Source: Sediminicoccus rosea (lineage in GTDB: Bacteria; Pseudomonadota; Alphaproteobacteria; Acetobacterales; Acetobacteraceae). Taken from it: a stretch of 64,000 nucleotides of DNA. The stretch is from NCBI RefSeq assembly GCF_033547095.1, contig NZ_CP137852.1:923501-987500 (forward strand), given 5' to 3'. Below the pieces are notes generated by a model. The model saw only the letters and a list, made by a program, of their open reading frames with translations, did not search any database and had not been told where the DNA came from. Position 1 is the stretch's first letter. Every line of letters begins with the position of its first letter. The translations under genes were made by a program, and so were the position numbers. Positions 38,182 through 46,713 of the stretch are shown here, in pieces.

Positions 38182-39147
38182 GTGCAACCTGTCCTGACGC
38201 GCCGTGGCCTGGCCACGCTCGGTTCCTCGCTCGCCGCACCCGCGGCCTTCGCCCAGCAGGGCTATCCCAGCCGCCCGATCCGCATGGTCGTCGCCTTCGC
38301 GGCGGGCGGCAACTCGGACACCATGGCCCGGCTGATCCAGCCCCGGATGTCCGCCGCCCTCGGGCAGAACATCATCATCGACAATCGCGGCGGGGCAGGC
38401 GGCACGCTGGCCGCCGGGCAGGTCGCGCAGGCGCCGGCCGATGGATACACGCTGTTGTTCGATGCGGTCTCCTTCGTCATCGCGCAGTTCATCCATCGCG
38501 GCACGCCCTTCGATTATGAGCGCGACTTCGCCACGATCGGACTGGTGGCGGAGGCGCCCTACGTCGTTGCCACCTCCGCCGCGTCAGGCATCCGTGACCT
38601 GCCGGGCGTCATCGCGGCCGCGCGGCGGGATGGGCTGGCCTATGGATCGCCCGGGATCGGCACGCCGGGGCATCTGACCGGCGTGCTGCTGGCCCATCAG
38701 GCGGGCGTGCGGCTGGAGCACGCGCCCTATCGCGGGGGGGCGGAGGTCGCGCGGGATATCGCGGCCGGGACCCTGCCGGTCGGCATTCTCACCGTGAGTT
38801 CGATCAAGCCGGTGGTGGATGGCGGCCGGGCCTTCGCGGTGGCGATCACGAGCGCGCGGCGTGGCGGCATCGAGGGCGTTCCCACCATCGCCGAGCAGGG
38901 CTTTCCCGGCTTCGACCAGACCAGCTGGAACGGCATCCTCTGCCGCAGCGGCACGCCGGAGCCGATCCGCCGGCGGCTGGAGGCGGCGTTGAACGCCGCG
39001 ACCTCCGACCCGGAGGTGCGGACGCGCCTCGCGCAGATGGGGGCGGAGGCGGTGCTGGCGGACATGGACGCCTTCACCCAGCGGCTCACGCGGGAACGAG
39101 CGGCGGTGTCACGCCTGATCCGGGAAACCGGAATCACCTTCGGCTGA
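38182..39147 (+). CDS. Bug/TTT-family periplasmic solute receptor
   Basis: 321-residue receptor starting from GTG at 38182, with GGAGG 8 bases upstream (a second GTG at 38176 sits too close to it). The signal region LTRRGLATLGSSLAAPAAFA has a twin-arginine-like motif. Family segments: IRMVVAFAAGGNSDTMARLI, IIDNRGGAGGTLAAGQVAQA, GSPGIGTPGHLTGV and LEHAPYRGGAEVARDIAAGT. Ligand unknown. The signal peptide is shorter than in the other three Bug proteins here. Confidence 0.9.
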   Translation: MQPVLTRRGLATLGSSLAAPAAFAQQGYPSRPIRMVVAFAAGGNSDTMARLIQPRMSAALGQNIIIDNRGGAGGTLAAGQVAQAPADGYTLLFDAVSFVIAQFIHRGTPFDYERDFATIGLVAEAPYVVATSAASGIRDLPGVIAAARRDGLAYGSPGIGTPGHLTGVLLAHQAGVRLEHAPYRGGAEVARDIAAGTLPVGILTVSSIKPVVDGGRAFAVAITSARRGGIEGVPTIAEQGFPGFDQTSWNGILCRSGTPEPIRRRLEAALNAATSDPEVRTRLAQMGAEAVLADMDAFTQRLTRERAAVSRLIRETGITFG

Positions 39148-39164
39148 GGGCGGGAGGCCGCGCG

Positions 39165-39686
39165 TCACTTCACCCTGCGCAGCAGCAGATGCACGGCGCC
39201 CGCATTGGCCTTGTGCGGATGCGCGGCTCCCAGGATCAGCGGGCGCAGATGCGGCGCGTTCAGCCAATGCGGCAATTCGCGGCGCAGCACGCCACCCTCC
39301 GTGCTGCTGCCCTTGCCGGTCACGATGCAGACCACGCGTGTGCCATCCGCGTGGCACATGCGCAGGAAGTTCTCGACCGCCTGGTGGGCGCGGGCGGCCG
39401 TCATGCCGTGCAGGTCGAGTTTGCGCTCGGGCCGCATCGTGCCGCGCCGCAAATCGCGCCAGCGCTTGGCATCCAGCCCCGAGGGCTGGGCGCCGACGCT
39501 GATCTCGGGCGGCGGCAGGCGCGGCTTGGGCGGGGGCGGCGGTGGTTCGGCGGCGCGGGGCGGGGGCGTGATGGTGACCGAGGGCGGCGCCTCGGGCATC
39601 TCGCGCCCCGGCAGCGGGCGGATGGTGCGCGCCACGGCGGCCCAGACCGCCTTGTCCTCGGCCGTGAGGCCGCGGCGGCGCTTCAC
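39165..39686 (-). CDS. Smr-domain protein
   Basis: 173-residue protein. Residues 85-170 form a MutS2-type Smr nuclease-like domain with LDLHGMTAARAHQAVENFL, VCIVTGKGSSTEGGVLRREL and AHPHKANAGAVHLLLRR. The N-terminal ~85 residues are Pro-rich linker. The start is GTG overlapping the lutC stop by 4 bases, so it is translationally coupled to lutBC. A role in lactate utilisation is not expected from its family, so the coupling is odd. Confidence 0.88.
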   Translation of the reverse strand: MKRRRGLTAEDKAVWAAVARTIRPLPGREMPEAPPSVTITPPPRAAEPPPPPPKPRLPPPEISVGAQPSGLDAKRWRDLRRGTMRPERKLDLHGMTAARAHQAVENFLRMCHADGTRVVCIVTGKGSSTEGGVLRRELPHWLNAPHLRPLILGAAHPHKANAGAVHLLLRRVK

Positions 39687-40384
39687 GCCTTCGCCGCGGG
39701 GTCGTCATCCACGAGGAGGATGTGCAAGGCCCTCGGACCATGCGCGCCGAGCTCGAGCGTCTGCTCGATATCGGCGCTGCGCGAGGGGCCGGTGACCCAC
39801 ATGATGTTGCGCGGCATGAAGCCGCCGGTCAGCTTGTCGCGCCGCTCCTCGCGCAGCAGGTCCCAGGCTTCCTCATAGGCGCCGACGATCCGGCTCGCGC
39901 GCAGGACCACCATCTCGGTGTCGGGCAGGAGGTTCAGCGTGGTGGGGCGGCCCGCCTCGGAGGGGAGCATCAGCGTCCCGGTCTCGGCCACGCCGGCATA
40001 GCCGTGCTGCAGGCTGACGAGGTCGGTCGGCTGGCCTTCGCGGATTTCCACCTCGAGCATCGGGTGATCCGCCCATTTGATGCGCTTGAGTTCGGGGTGC
40101 GGCGCCATGGCGAAGCGGGCGGGCAGGTTCTGCGCGGCGAGATAATCGGCCACCGCCTGCGGGATGGCGGCGAAGTTCGGCACGCGGGCGACGCTGCCGA
40201 ATTCCTTCTCCACATTGCGGATGAAGAGCGCGATCTGCTCGGGCCGCGCGACGCGCGAGCGTGCCGGGATGAGGTGGCGCGGATGGGTGGCGAGCCGCCC
40301 TTCCAGCATGGCACGCTGGTCGGCTGGCAGGGGGCCGCGCTTCAGGCCGCGCCGGATGGCGCCGAGGATGGCCTCCTTGCTCAT
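39683..40384 (-). CDS. lutC: lactate utilisation protein C
   Basis: 233-residue LUD-domain protein. The segments LVSLQHGYAGVAETGTLMLP, EAGRPTTLNLLPDTEMVVLR and GPSRSADIEQTLELGAHGPR are typical of LutC, the small subunit of the Fe-S lactate oxidation complex LutABC. It overlaps lutB by 4 bases at the start and the Smr gene by 4 bases at the end. Confidence 0.93.
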   Translation of the reverse strand: MSKEAILGAIRRGLKRGPLPADQRAMLEGRLATHPRHLIPARSRVARPEQIALFIRNVEKEFGSVARVPNFAAIPQAVADYLAAQNLPARFAMAPHPELKRIKWADHPMLEVEIREGQPTDLVSLQHGYAGVAETGTLMLPSEAGRPTTLNLLPDTEMVVLRASRIVGAYEEAWDLLREERRDKLTGGFMPRNIMWVTGPSRSADIEQTLELGAHGPRALHILLVDDDPAAKA

Positions 40385-41811
40385 CGGCCGGCTCCCGCAC
40401 GCTGGCGCTTCGCATATTCATCCATGAAGGTGCGGCCCTGCGGCACGGGCAGGTCGCGCCCTTCGGTCCAGCCGCCGGCCAGCGGCAGCGACCTGAAGGC
40501 GCCCTTCTTGCGGCCGAGCCAGCCCAGCGCGCCGATCCCCCAGCGCGAGGCAAGGCGGTACATCCCCGGCCGCTTGGCGAACCAGGCCCAGACGCCGAGG
40601 CCGGTGCGCACGCCGGAGGGCTGCAGATGCCGCTCGAACTCGCGCTCGCGCCAATGGCGCATGAGCTTGGGCAGCGGGATCTTCACCGGGCAGACGCTTT
40701 CGCAGCGGCCGCAGAAGGTGCTGGCATTGGGCAGGTGGCCCGCCTCCTTCACGCCAATCAGGCTCGGCGTCAGCACGCTGCCCATGGGGCCGGGATAGAC
40801 CCAGCCATAGGCATGCCCGCCCGTGGTGCCATAGACCGGGCAATGGTTCATGCAGGCGGCGCAGCGGATGCAGCGCAGCATCTCCTGGAACTCGGTGCCG
40901 ATCATGTTGGAGCGGCCATTGTCCAGCAGCACCACATGATATTCCTCCGGCCCGTCCAGATCGCCCTTGCGGCGCACCCCGGTGGAGAAGGTGGTGTAGA
41001 CCGAGAAATCCTGCCCGGTGGCCGAGCGCGCCAGCACGCGCAGCAGGCTCGTCGCATCCTCGAGCGTCGGCACCACCTTCTCGATGGAGGCGAGCGCGAT
41101 GTGCACGCGCGGCAGGGTCTGCGTGAGGTCCCCGTTGCCCTCGTTGGTGACGATGACGCTGGAGCCGGTCTCGGCGATCAGGAAATTGGCGCCGGTGATG
41201 CCGACATCGGCGGCGAGGAATTTCTGGCGCAGCCGGGTGCGCGCCTCGGTGAGGATGTCGCGCCGCTCATGGAAGACGCGGTCGGGGTCGAGGTCGGTAT
41301 GGGCGCGGCGGAAATCCGCCTCCCAATCCTCACGGTTCAGATGGAAGGCCGGCGCGATGATGTGGGACGGGATCTCGCCGCGCAGCTGGATGATGTATTC
41401 GCCGAGGTCGGTCTCGACCGGCGTGATGCCGTGCTCTTCCAGGTGATGGTTGATCCCCATCTCCTCCGAGATGATGGACTTGCCCTTGGTGACGGTCTTG
41501 GCGTTCGCCTTGCGGCAGATCTCCAGCACCGTCGCGCGCGCTTCCTCGGCCGTGCTGCACCAATGCACATGGCCGCCCGCGCGCTCGACGTTCTCGGCGA
41601 ATTTTTCCAGGTAGAAGTCGAGATTCGCCAGCGTGTGGTTCTTGATGTCGCGCGCCGTGTTCCTGAGCTGCTCGAACTCCGGCAGGTTCGCCACCGCATT
41701 GGCGCGGCGCTGCAGGAAGGCGCCCTTGGCGGTGCCGAGCGCCTTTTGCAGCCCGGCATCGGCCATCGCCTTGCGGGCATTTTCCTTGAATTGCGGTGAG
41801 GTGCTGTTCAT
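40381..41811 (-). CDS. lutB: lactate utilisation iron-sulfur protein LutB
   Basis: 476-residue protein with an N-terminal LUD domain (KGKSIISEEMGINHHLEEHG, GITGANFLIAETGSSVIVTN) and a C-terminal ferredoxin module with CIRCAACMNHCPVYG and CGRCESVCPVKIPL, which supply the [4Fe-4S] ligands. Three in-frame ATGs lie at 41823, 41820 and 41811; MNSTSPQFKENARKA is the family-like start. No lutA (CCG-domain subunit) is adjacent: upstream is a divergent Bug receptor. Either lutA is elsewhere or another partner replaces it. Confidence 0.93.
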   Translation of the reverse strand: MNSTSPQFKENARKAMADAGLQKALGTAKGAFLQRRANAVANLPEFEQLRNTARDIKNHTLANLDFYLEKFAENVERAGGHVHWCSTAEEARATVLEICRKANAKTVTKGKSIISEEMGINHHLEEHGITPVETDLGEYIIQLRGEIPSHIIAPAFHLNREDWEADFRRAHTDLDPDRVFHERRDILTEARTRLRQKFLAADVGITGANFLIAETGSSVIVTNEGNGDLTQTLPRVHIALASIEKVVPTLEDATSLLRVLARSATGQDFSVYTTFSTGVRRKGDLDGPEEYHVVLLDNGRSNMIGTEFQEMLRCIRCAACMNHCPVYGTTGGHAYGWVYPGPMGSVLTPSLIGVKEAGHLPNASTFCGRCESVCPVKIPLPKLMRHWREREFERHLQPSGVRTGLGVWAWFAKRPGMYRLASRWGIGALGWLGRKKGAFRSLPLAGGWTEGRDLPVPQGRTFMDEYAKRQRAGAGR

Positions 41812-41996
41812 GCGCGCCATCATGCCTGTCGTGGCCCGAGGGGGATGCTTCGGACCTGACGGAGCTTAACAGGAATCGCGCTTCTGTCCCATCGGGGTGC
41901 CCCATCGGGGGAAGCCTGCCCCTTTCCCACCCGCGCGGGACGCGCCAAGCTCCGCCGGAGAGCCGGGGCAACCGGCGCCGATCCCGGGAGACGACC

Positions 41997-42983
41997 ATGC
42001 AACGCCGCCACCTGTTCACCGCCGCCAGCCTTCTCGCCGTCCCCCTTCTTGCTCCCCCCGGCATCGCCCGCGCGCAAGCCGCCTGGCGGCCCGACCGGCC
42101 GATCCGCGTCGTCGTGCCCTATGCGCCGGGCGGCACCACCGATGTGGTGGCCCGCATCATGGCCGAGCCCGTCTCGCAGATCATCGGCCAGCCCCTGGTG
42201 GTGGAGAACCGCCCGGGCGGGGCGGCGGGCCTCGTCGGCACGGATTTCGTGGCGAAGTCCACGCCCGATGGCCACACCATCATCGTCCACAGCAATGGGC
42301 ACGCCATCGCGCCCGCGCTGGTGGCGCGCATGCCCTTCGACCCCGTGGCGGATTTCGCGGGGGTCAGCATGTGCGGCCGCGTGCCGCAGGTGCTCTGCGT
42401 CAATCCGCGCCTGCCGGCGCAGAACCTGGCCGAGCTTCTGGCCCTGATCCGCGCCAATCCGGGGCGCTACCACTTCGCCTCCGCCGGCATCGGCACGGCG
42501 GTGCATCTGGGCGGCGAGATGTTCCGCGCGGTCAATCGCCTCGACATCGCGCCGGTGCATTACCGGGGCGGCGGGCCGGCCATGCAGGGCGTGATCACGG
42601 GTGAGGCGCTGTTCACGGTGGACCCCATCGCCTCGGCGCTCGGCCATATCCGCGGCGGCAATGTGCGCGCGCTGGTCGTGGCGGGCGCGGAGCGCGCGCC
42701 GACCCTGCCTGACGTGCCTTCCGCCTCGGAGCTTGGCATGCCGGAATTCGCGGTGGATGCCTGGATCATCGCCATGGCGCCCTCGCGCACGCCCGCGCCG
42801 GTGGTGGCGGCGCTGAACGGCGCCTTCGCCATGGCGCAGCGCCAGGTCGCGCAGCGGCTGGCCGAGCAGGCGGTGATGCCCATGCCCGACCTCAACACGC
42901 CCGAGCAGATCATGGGCTTCGTCCGCAGCGACATGGCGCGCTACGCCGCCGTCATGCGGGGTGCGGGCATCCGGCCGGAATAA
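41997..42983 (+). CDS. Bug/TTT-family periplasmic solute receptor
   Basis: 328-residue receptor with signal peptide MQRRHLFTAASLLAVPLLAP. Family segments: IRVVVPYAPGGTTDVVARIM, VVENRPGGAAGLVGTDFVA, GYHF-like YHFASAGIGTAVHLGGE, APVHYRGGGPAMQGVITGEA and DVPSASELGMPEFAVDAW. GGGAGACGACC precedes the ATG. It is divergent from lutB and overlaps the convergent reductase gene by 32 bases at its end. A substrate related to lactate or other organic acids is a reasonable but unproven guess. Confidence 0.93.
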   Translation: MQRRHLFTAASLLAVPLLAPPGIARAQAAWRPDRPIRVVVPYAPGGTTDVVARIMAEPVSQIIGQPLVVENRPGGAAGLVGTDFVAKSTPDGHTIIVHSNGHAIAPALVARMPFDPVADFAGVSMCGRVPQVLCVNPRLPAQNLAELLALIRANPGRYHFASAGIGTAVHLGGEMFRAVNRLDIAPVHYRGGGPAMQGVITGEALFTVDPIASALGHIRGGNVRALVVAGAERAPTLPDVPSASELGMPEFAVDAWIIAMAPSRTPAPVVAALNGAFAMAQRQVAQRLAEQAVMPMPDLNTPEQIMGFVRSDMARYAAVMRGAGIRPE

Positions 42984-43944
42984 CCTCCAGCACCAGGGCG
43001 CCCTGCTTGCGCCCGGAATCCACCAGCGCATGCGCCGCGACGATGTCGCTGAGCGGCATGCGCCGGCCGATCACGGGGCGGATCGCGCCCTGCTCGACAA
43101 GGTCGCGCAGGGCGAGCAGGTCGGTCTGGCGGCCGGGCGCATGGCCGCAAAGGACGCGCGGGCCGGGGCGCAGGCGCGTCCAGAGCATCAGCGCCAATTC
43201 GCGCGCGCCGAAATTCACGAAGACATGCCGCCCGCGCGGGTTGAGCACGCGGCGCACGCGGCCGAAGCGGGTGCCGCCCACCGCATCCAGCACGATGTCC
43301 TGGCGCGCCGCGCCTTCGGTGAAATCCCGGGTCGCGCGGTCCAGCACCTGATGGGCACCGAGGGCGCGCAGCAGGGCGTCGTGGCGGGCGGAGGCCACCG
43401 CCGTGACTGTGAGGCCGAAATGCCGCGCCATCTGCACCAGATGCACCCCCACGGCACCCGCCGCGCCATGCACCACCAGGCGCTCGCCGGTCCTGGCCTG
43501 CGCCACGTCGCGCAGGAAGACCAGCGCGCTCAGCCCGCCGAAGGGCAGGGCGGCCGCCTCGGCATGGCTCAGCCCCGCGGGCTGGCGGGCGACGCAGCCG
43601 GTCTCGGGCATGGTCAGGTATTCGGCATGGGCACCGCGCAGCGCCAGGCCAAAGACGCGCTCGCCCGGGGCGAAGCCGGCCACGCCCGCGCCCAGCGCCT
43701 CCACCACGCCGGCGAACTCCATGCCGGGCACCGGGTGGCGCGGGCGGAACAGGCCGAAGACGAGGCGCAGCGGCAGCCAGAAGAGCCCCGCGCCCCGGCA
43801 GCCGCGCAACCGCGCATCACCGGAGGTGACGGTGGTGGCATGGACGCGGATGCGGATCTCGCCCGGGCCGGGGAGGGGTTTTGGCGCATTGCCGAGGGTG
43901 AGGGTTTCGGGGGCGCCATAGCGGCGCCAGAGGACGGCTTGCAT
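42952..43944 (-). CDS. MDR-family NAD(P)-dependent oxidoreductase (quinone oxidoreductase-like)
   Basis: 330-residue medium-chain dehydrogenase/reductase without zinc-ligand clusters. GroES-like half: PKPLPGPGEIRIRVHATTVTS, HPVPGMEFAGVVEALGAGV. Rossmann half: RLVVHGAAGAVGVHLVQMAR, DFTEGAARQDIVLDAVGG, HVFVNFGARELALML. Likely reduces a quinone or enone with NADPH. It is divergent from the LysR gene, which makes it a likely LysR target (inference). Confidence 0.9.
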   Translation of the reverse strand: MQAVLWRRYGAPETLTLGNAPKPLPGPGEIRIRVHATTVTSGDARLRGCRGAGLFWLPLRLVFGLFRPRHPVPGMEFAGVVEALGAGVAGFAPGERVFGLALRGAHAEYLTMPETGCVARQPAGLSHAEAAALPFGGLSALVFLRDVAQARTGERLVVHGAAGAVGVHLVQMARHFGLTVTAVASARHDALLRALGAHQVLDRATRDFTEGAARQDIVLDAVGGTRFGRVRRVLNPRGRHVFVNFGARELALMLWTRLRPGPRVLCGHAPGRQTDLLALRDLVEQGAIRPVIGRRMPLSDIVAAHALVDSGRKQGALVLEVIPAGCPHPA

Positions 43945-43969
43945 GGCTCCGCTCTAGGCGTGGCCAATG

Positions 43970-44012
43970 CATGCGGAAATTGCGGAAAATCGCATTTGCT
44001 TTATGCGTTCCC
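43970..44012. promoter_or_regulatory. probable LysR operator in divergent spacer
   Basis: Spacer between the oxidoreductase and LysR genes, with TGCGGAAAT TGCGGAAAA direct repeats and a loosely palindromic ATTGCGG...TCGCATT block, in keeping with the T-N11-A class of LysR sites. Located from 43970 to 44012 by eye. Confidence 0.35.
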
Positions 44013-44014
44013 GC

Positions 44015-44926
44015 ATGGATTGGCGCGCCGCCCGCTTCGACTGGAACCACGCCCGCGCCTTCCTCGCGACGGCCGAGGAAGGCTCGCTCTCGGCCGCCGC
44101 GCGCGCGCTCGGCATCACCCAGCCCACGCTGGGGCGGCAGGTCGCGGCGCTGGAGCAGGAGCTGGGCGCCGTGCTCTTCGAGCGCGTGGGCCGTGGGCTG
44201 CGCCTGACGCCGGGGGGTGAGGCGCTGCTCGGCCATCTGCGCGCGATGGGCGAGGCGGCGGGCCGCTTTTCGCTCGCCGCCGCCGGCCAGTCGGACAGCA
44301 TCGCGGGGCGCATCCGCATCACCACCACGCATGTCTATGCGGCGCATCTCCTGCCGCCGGTCGTGATCCGGCTGCGGGCGCAGCATCCGGGGATCGAGGT
44401 GGAGATCGTGGCGGAGAACAAGCCGACCGACCTGCTGCGGCGCGAGGCGGACATCGCCATCCGCAACTACGCCTCCACCCAGCCGGAGCTGGTGGTGCGG
44501 AAGCTGCGCGATGATGCGGGGCATTTCTACGCGACGCCGGCCTATCTGCGGAGCATCGGCCGGCCGCGCAACGCGGCGGAGATGGCGCGCGGCGTCTTCA
44601 TCGGCTTCCCCACGCCGGAGATGATGGCGGCGGCGCTACAGGCGCGCGGCTATGCGCTGACGCCGGCGCATTTCCCCATCACCTGCGAGAACCACCTGGT
44701 GCAGTGGGAATATGTGAAGCAGGGCGCCGGCATCGGCCTGATGACCGAGGCGGTGGGCGATGCCGAGCCGCTGGTGCGCCGCGTCCTGCCCCGCGCGGCC
44801 CCCATCCGCTTCCCCATGTATCTCGCCGCCCATCGCGAACTGCATGCGAGCCGCCGCATGCGTGTCGTGTTCGACGCGCTGGTGGCGGCCCTCGCGCGGC
44901 CCCCCATGGACGCGCCGCAACCCTGA
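44015..44926 (+). CDS. LysR-family transcriptional regulator
   Basis: 303-residue regulator. The N-terminal HTH has FDWNHARAFLATAEEGSLSA and LGITQPTLGRQVAALEQELG, followed by VGRGLRLTPGGEALL. The C-terminal effector domain (about 95-300) is of the periplasmic-binding fold, with PEMMAAALQARGYALTPAHF and VKQGAGIGLMTEAVGDAE. The ATG at 44015 is closest to the HTH; 44003 is an in-frame alternative. Divergent from the MDR oxidoreductase. Confidence 0.92.
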   Translation: MDWRAARFDWNHARAFLATAEEGSLSAAARALGITQPTLGRQVAALEQELGAVLFERVGRGLRLTPGGEALLGHLRAMGEAAGRFSLAAAGQSDSIAGRIRITTTHVYAAHLLPPVVIRLRAQHPGIEVEIVAENKPTDLLRREADIAIRNYASTQPELVVRKLRDDAGHFYATPAYLRSIGRPRNAAEMARGVFIGFPTPEMMAAALQARGYALTPAHFPITCENHLVQWEYVKQGAGIGLMTEAVGDAEPLVRRVLPRAAPIRFPMYLAAHRELHASRRMRVVFDALVAALARPPMDAPQP

Positions 44927-44963
44927 CGGCAGACTTCCCGCACAAAGCGAGGGAATGACGCGC

Positions 44964-45647
44964 ATGGCCCATCTCAACATCGGCAGCCTGATCTTCGACG
45001 ATCTCGACCAGGTGGACCTCACCGGCCCGCATGAGGTGCTTTCGCGCCTGCCGGATTCGACCTGGAAGATCTACGCCAAGACCATGGCGCCGGCGCGCGA
45101 CATGAAGGGCCTTCGCATCCTGCCCGACGCCCTGCTGGAGGAGGCGCCGCAGCTCGATGTGCTGCACGTGCCGGGCGGCTTCGGCGTGGATGCGGCGATG
45201 GCGGACCCCGTGATCCTCGAATGGGTGCGCCGCCAGGCGATGGGTGCGCAGGCGGTCTTCACCGTCTGCACCGGCGCGCTGCTGCTGGGCGCCACCGGCC
45301 TGCTGCGCGGCAAGCGCGCCACCACCCATTGGGCGAGCCACCACATGCTGCCCATCTTCGGCGCGACCGCGGTGAATGAGCGCGTGGTGGAGGACGGCAA
45401 GTTCGTCACGGCCGCCGGCGTCACCTCGGGCTTCGACGGTGCGCTGCACCTGGCCGCCAAGCTGCGCGGGACGGAGGTCGCGCAGGGCATCCAGCTCTAC
45501 ATGCAATACGACCCGCGCCCGCCCTTCGATTCCGGCACGCCCGAGACGGCGCCGGCCGCGCTCGTCGCCTCGACCCGCGCGGCGATGGCCTCGGTGCTGG
45601 AGCGGCGCGAGAAGGCGGTGCGCGCTGTGGCGGCGGCCTTCACCTGA
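44964..45647 (+). CDS. DJ-1/PfpI-family protein
   Basis: 227-residue glutamine-amidotransferase-like protein. The nucleophile Cys is in VFTVCTGALLLGATG, with LHVPGGFGVDAAMADPVILE before it and RATTHWASHHMLPIFGATAV after it. Resembles isonitrile hydratase (InhA) and related DJ-1 hydrolases. The ATG at 44964 has GAGGGA 9 bases upstream, better placed than for the ATG at 44955. Substrate unknown. Confidence 0.9.
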   Translation: MAHLNIGSLIFDDLDQVDLTGPHEVLSRLPDSTWKIYAKTMAPARDMKGLRILPDALLEEAPQLDVLHVPGGFGVDAAMADPVILEWVRRQAMGAQAVFTVCTGALLLGATGLLRGKRATTHWASHHMLPIFGATAVNERVVEDGKFVTAAGVTSGFDGALHLAAKLRGTEVAQGIQLYMQYDPRPPFDSGTPETAPAALVASTRAAMASVLERREKAVRAVAAAFT

Positions 45648-45700
45648 ATCGTTCCGGGGGAGGATTGCGGAGCGTCCATCTTTCCCCCATGTGACGCGGC

Positions 45701-46312
45701 ATGCTTCGCCGCCTCACCCTCCTGGCCCTGCTCTTCGCGAGCCTGGGCGCGCCCACCGCCCGGGCCGAGCCCGGGCTGCTCGCCGCGCTGCGCGAGGGGG
45801 GGCTCGTCATCTTCCTCCGCCATGCCGAGACAGGCAGCTCCGCGCCCGACCAGGCCAATGCCGTGCTGGGCGATTGCGCCACGCAGCGCAACCTGGACGA
45901 GACGGGCCGCGCGCAATCCGTGGCGATCGGCGCCGCCTTCCGTGACCTCGGCATCCCGGTCAGCCGCGTGCTGGCCAGCCCCTATTGCCGGACGCTGGAG
46001 ACGGCGGCGCTGGCCTTTGGCGGCGCGGAGCCGGAGATCGGGCTCTCCCTGCCGCGCCATGTGGACGCGGCCGCCCATCGCGCGATGGGCGCGGCGCTCC
46101 GCGCCCTGCTGCCGGAGCCGGGCTTCGCGGGCAACTGGGTGCTGGTCGGTCATTCCTACCACATGATGGGCGCGGGCGGCCCGGCGCCGCAGCCGCAGGG
46201 CGCGGCCGTGGTGCTGCGGCCCGAGGGGCAGGGGCGGTTCACCGTGCTGGCCATGCTGCCGCCCGATGGCTGGGCCGGGCTTGGTCGCCTGCGCTTCGCG
46301 GGGACGCCGTGA
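45701..46312 (+). CDS. secreted histidine-phosphatase (SixA/RHG-type)
   Basis: 203-residue protein with signal peptide MLRRLTLLALLFASLGAPTA, followed by the phosphohistidine motif VIFLRHAETG (RHG family) at about residues 36-45. The later conserved parts NLDETGRAQSVAIGAAFRDL and ASPYCRTLETAALAFG carry the phosphate-binding arginines. The terminal catalytic His is in VLVGHSYHMM. Exported, so it acts in the periplasm. Its stop overlaps the DoxX ATG (TGATG). Confidence 0.88.
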   Translation: MLRRLTLLALLFASLGAPTARAEPGLLAALREGGLVIFLRHAETGSSAPDQANAVLGDCATQRNLDETGRAQSVAIGAAFRDLGIPVSRVLASPYCRTLETAALAFGGAEPEIGLSLPRHVDAAAHRAMGAALRALLPEPGFAGNWVLVGHSYHMMGAGGPAPQPQGAAVVLRPEGQGRFTVLAMLPPDGWAGLGRLRFAGTP

Positions 46313-46713
46313 TGCCCGCCACCGCCCCCTATGCGGCGCTGCTGCTGCGCGTGACCATGGGCGTGCTCTTCCTCGCGCATGCCTTCGTCTGGAAGATCTG
46401 GACGGCGGGGATGGTGCATGTCGTCCCCTGGTTCGTGAGCCAGGGCTATCCGGCCTGGTTCGCCTGGTTCGTGACGGGGTTGGAGGCGCTGGGCGGCATC
46501 CTGCTCATCCTCGGCTGGCAGACGCGCTGGGTGGCGCTGGTGCTGGCCGGGCTGATGGCGGGGATCGTGCGGCAGCAATTCGGCAATGGCTGGATCTACA
46601 GCTCGACCCATGGCGGCTGGGAATATCCGGCCTTCTGGACCATGGCGCTGATCTCCCTGGCGCTGCTCGGGCCGGGTGCCTTCGCGTGGCGCGGGCGGGG
46701 CAAGGCGTCCTAA
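46312..46713 (+). CDS. DoxX-family membrane protein
   Basis: 133-residue four-helix membrane protein. LLLRVTMGVLFLAHAFVWKI, WFAWFVTGLEALGGILLILG and RWVALVLAGLMAGIVRQQFG mark three helices, and a fourth is near the C-terminus (FWTMALISLALLGPGAFAWR). DoxX/SURF4-type proteins are linked to thiosulfate or quinone metabolism, but the physiological role is open. Coupled to the preceding phosphatase gene. The TAA shares CTAA with the TAG of the convergent LysE gene. Confidence 0.88.
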   Translation: MPATAPYAALLLRVTMGVLFLAHAFVWKIWTAGMVHVVPWFVSQGYPAWFAWFVTGLEALGGILLILGWQTRWVALVLAGLMAGIVRQQFGNGWIYSSTHGGWEYPAFWTMALISLALLGPGAFAWRGRGKAS

